From Saprospiraceae bacterium (GTDB lineage: Bacteria; Bacteroidota; Bacteroidia; Chitinophagales; Saprospiraceae), in contig JALHPW010000191.1 of the NCBI GenBank assembly GCA_022842255.1, positions 1 through 8,417 of the forward strand: a DNA stretch of 8,417 nucleotides, read 5' to 3'. Positions 6,679 to 8,417 of this stretch are shown one piece after another. A program made the translations under genes and the position numbers. Below the pieces are notes generated by a model that was not told where the DNA came from, did not search any database, and saw only the letters and a list, made by a program, of their open reading frames with translations. The stretch's first letter is position 1; each line of letters opens with the position of its first letter.

Positions 6679-8417
6679 ATCGGTAAATTTGCAAAGGGCT
6701 ATTGTTGTTAGCCACCACAAAAGTTTTTTTCCCACCAGCTCCTTTGAGCATCACCAAATCTCGGGCTTCCCGCATGGCCCAAAAGCCACTTTGCAAGTTA
6801 TTCACCCAGGTGAAATTGCCTTTTCCATCGCCAGCCAGGAACACCCCGATGCCCGCATCGTAACGTCCACTTTCCACTTCCAGGCTATATTTATTGCCGG
6901 CCATCAACAAATCGATATGGCCATCCCCATTGAGGTCGTCAGCCACAATTCCTTGAATAGCAGAGGCTTGTGCTTGGCGAGGCAAGCTGTGCCGCACAAA
7001 TTTGCCGTTTTGATTTTCCCACCAGCATGTTTCCAGATCGTAAGCTACCAGATGGAGTGCAGCGTCCAGGTCTTTCTTCGGCCACACTTGATCAATGGTT
7101 GCTGCGGCATATTCTTTGGCGTATAAAAAGCGCTTCTTAAGACTAGGGATTTGTTTTACAATCGCGTCTTTTTGTGCCAGCGGATAGTTTTTGCCCTCCT
7201 CATACATGGTCATAATGGGGTCGAGGGTACCATTGTTGTCAAAATCTTTGGCATAACAGCCCAATGGTTCTGTAGCAGAGGCTGTAAAACGTGAATTCAA
7301 ACCGAAATTCCCGGTTACAAGGTCTAAATCGCCGTCCTTGTCCAAATCCTCCAAAGCCATCCTAAACCAAAGCCCATCGGTTTTTTCCAAGCCAAACTTG
7401 GCCGTCACATTGCTTAATTTGCCGTTTACAAGCTTAAACACGCTGATTGGCATCCATTCACCCACCACCACCAATTCGGCCTGTTTGTCATTGTCCAGAT
7501 CGGCCCAAGCCAGGTCCGTAACCATGCCACACTGGGCAAAGTCGCCTCCCACTTGATTGGTGACATCAGATAGGCGATTGCGGTCGTTGCGGAGGACATA
7601 ACTGGGCGGTGTGATTGGCCACCTGCTGGGGGTAATGCGGCCTCCCACAAACAAATCCTGGTCGCCATCATTGTCAAAATCATGCGCCGTCACGCGCAAA
7701 CCTACACTGCGTATATCAGGCAAATTAGCAGGTTTGACTCGGCCAAAACTCCCTTTTCCATCCATATTCAGGTACAAACGCCCTTGCCAGGCCACCGCCG
7801 ATTGGTTAGGTACGGACTCTGCGCCACCACTCACCACGTACAAGTCCTGGTCGCCATCCAAGTCAAAGTCAAAGAAGACAGCTCCGTGGTCTTCATAGGC
7901 ATTGTCGGCAGCCCAGAGGTTTGGACTCGTAATTAAAAAGCGCCCGTCTGGGGTTTGCAAATAAAGGCCAGCCGGTGCATTAAAGGTATTGCCCACAAAA
8001 AAATCCTCCAACCCATCGCCATTGGCATCCCCTTTGGCAGTGATAGGCCCTAGCTCGCTTTCCATCCATGGAACGAGTGGAAAACTCTCAAAATCGTTGT
8101 ATTTATTTTCAAAATGTACAAATGTAACTCCTAAGGAAGGAGCAGGCACCTCGGTCAGCAAAGTGTTGTTGAATCCTCCTGGAGGTGGCATCAGGGAGGC
8201 GATGTTGCCCGATGCATTTTGCCAATCCAACTGGAGACGCTGGTTGGCAGGCACATTTTGAAAGGTTTGGGTTCTTCCATCGGGCCAACGCACGCTTAGT
8301 TTTTCAACCTGCGAAACTTGCCCCAGCCCGAAATGAATCAAATGTTCCGAACAGGAGAAAATGCCCCGATTTGGGCTGATTTCCTGGTATTGCTTCTGTC
8401 CGTTCGCGTATTCGATG
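6677..8417 (-). CDS. FG-GAP/VCBS repeat and ASPIC/UnbV domain protein, copy C (N-terminus cut by window edge)
   Basis: This is the C-terminal 579 residues of a third paralogue; the TGA stop is at 6677-6679. The frame is open to the right edge and the first visible residues (IEYANGQKQYQEISPNRG) align with copy B from about residue 592, so the real start is roughly 590 codons upstream and the TTG at 8341 is internal. The visible part begins inside the ASPIC/UnbV domain (HFGLG, VRWPDG) and continues with seven calcium-loop motifs, at visible residues 130, 183, 246, 306, 357, 391 and 494. Motif 4 (DLDNDKQAE) has Lys in place of Gly. It keeps the segment GRYDAG near the C-terminus, where copy B reads NPCDSG. 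Two cysteines shared by A and B or seen in B (WQC, and B Cys1076) are absent. It ends VVANNNSPLQIYR, colinear with copy B. It is first in the array as seen here, 96 bases upstream of copy B, and is clearly more diverged from B than A is. Confidence 0.95.
   Translation of the reverse strand, partial: IEYANGQKQYQEISPNRGIFSCSEHLIHFGLGQVSQVEKLSVRWPDGRTQTFQNVPANQRLQLDWQNASGNIASLMPPPGGFNNTLLTEVPAPSLGVTFVHFENKYNDFESFPLVPWMESELGPITAKGDANGDGLEDFFVGNTFNAPAGLYLQTPDGRFLITSPNLWAADNAYEDHGAVFFDFDLDGDQDLYVVSGGAESVPNQSAVAWQGRLYLNMDGKGSFGRVKPANLPDIRSVGLRVTAHDFDNDGDQDLFVGGRITPSRWPITPPSYVLRNDRNRLSDVTNQVGGDFAQCGMVTDLAWADLDNDKQAELVVVGEWMPISVFKLVNGKLSNVTAKFGLEKTDGLWFRMALEDLDKDGDLDLVTGNFGLNSRFTASATEPLGCYAKDFDNNGTLDPIMTMYEEGKNYPLAQKDAIVKQIPSLKKRFLYAKEYAAATIDQVWPKKDLDAALHLVAYDLETCWWENQNGKFVRHSLPRQAQASAIQGIVADDLNGDGHIDLLMAGNKYSLEVESGRYDAGIGVFLAGDGKGNFTWVNNLQSGFWAMREARDLVMLKGAGGKKTFVVANNNSPLQIYR

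Noticed and set aside
6677..8341. TTG at 8341 as the true start of copy C
   Set aside because: The frame continues open to the window edge with residues that align to copy B within the ASPIC/UnbV domain, so the gene is cut by the edge and does not start here.
1..8417. Recurring plus-strand words such as GGTCGCCATC as a DNA repeat family
   Set aside because: They are the reverse complement of codons for the repeated Gly-Asp-Gly-Asp loop motif and need no DNA-level explanation.

Overview
The window holds one thing in three copies: a head-to-tail array, entirely on the minus strand, of large repeat-rich extracytoplasmic proteins of the FG-GAP/VCBS plus ASPIC/UnbV (CRTAC1-like) family. In transcription order (right to left) they are copy C (stop at 6677; N-terminal half lies beyond the right edge), copy B (6580 to 3083, complete, 1165 residues) and copy A (start at 3022; about the last 150 residues lie beyond the left edge). 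Coding sequence fills almost everything. The only non-coding stretches are the 96-base C/B spacer (6581-6676) and the 60-base B/A spacer (3023-3082). I see no RNA gene, insertion sequence, CRISPR array or convincing terminator.

The organism is most likely a member of the Bacteroidota. Long proteins of this type, often in several copies and often near SusC/SusD nutrient-uptake genes, are common there. The start codons lack clear Shine-Dalgarno sequences. The spacer before copy B carries a perfect match to the Bacteroidota -7 promoter element (TAnnTTTG). Genus cannot be judged from this window.

Copy B shows the full architecture: a basic N-terminal tail, one transmembrane segment, seven Asp-rich calcium-loop motifs, an ASPIC/UnbV domain, and seven more calcium-loop motifs. 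This suggests two seven-bladed beta-propellers flanking a small domain. Copies A and C keep the same plan where visible. A and B are much closer to each other than to C, but one 34-residue segment has diverged sharply between A and B.

The three proteins probably form one co-transcribed set of cell-envelope binding or scaffold proteins with related but differing surfaces. Ligand and function are not known from sequence. The best leads are the 7+7 motif arrangement, the diverged segment, the membrane anchor (rather than a lipoprotein signal), and a 9-base periodic repeat just upstream of the putative promoter of copy B.
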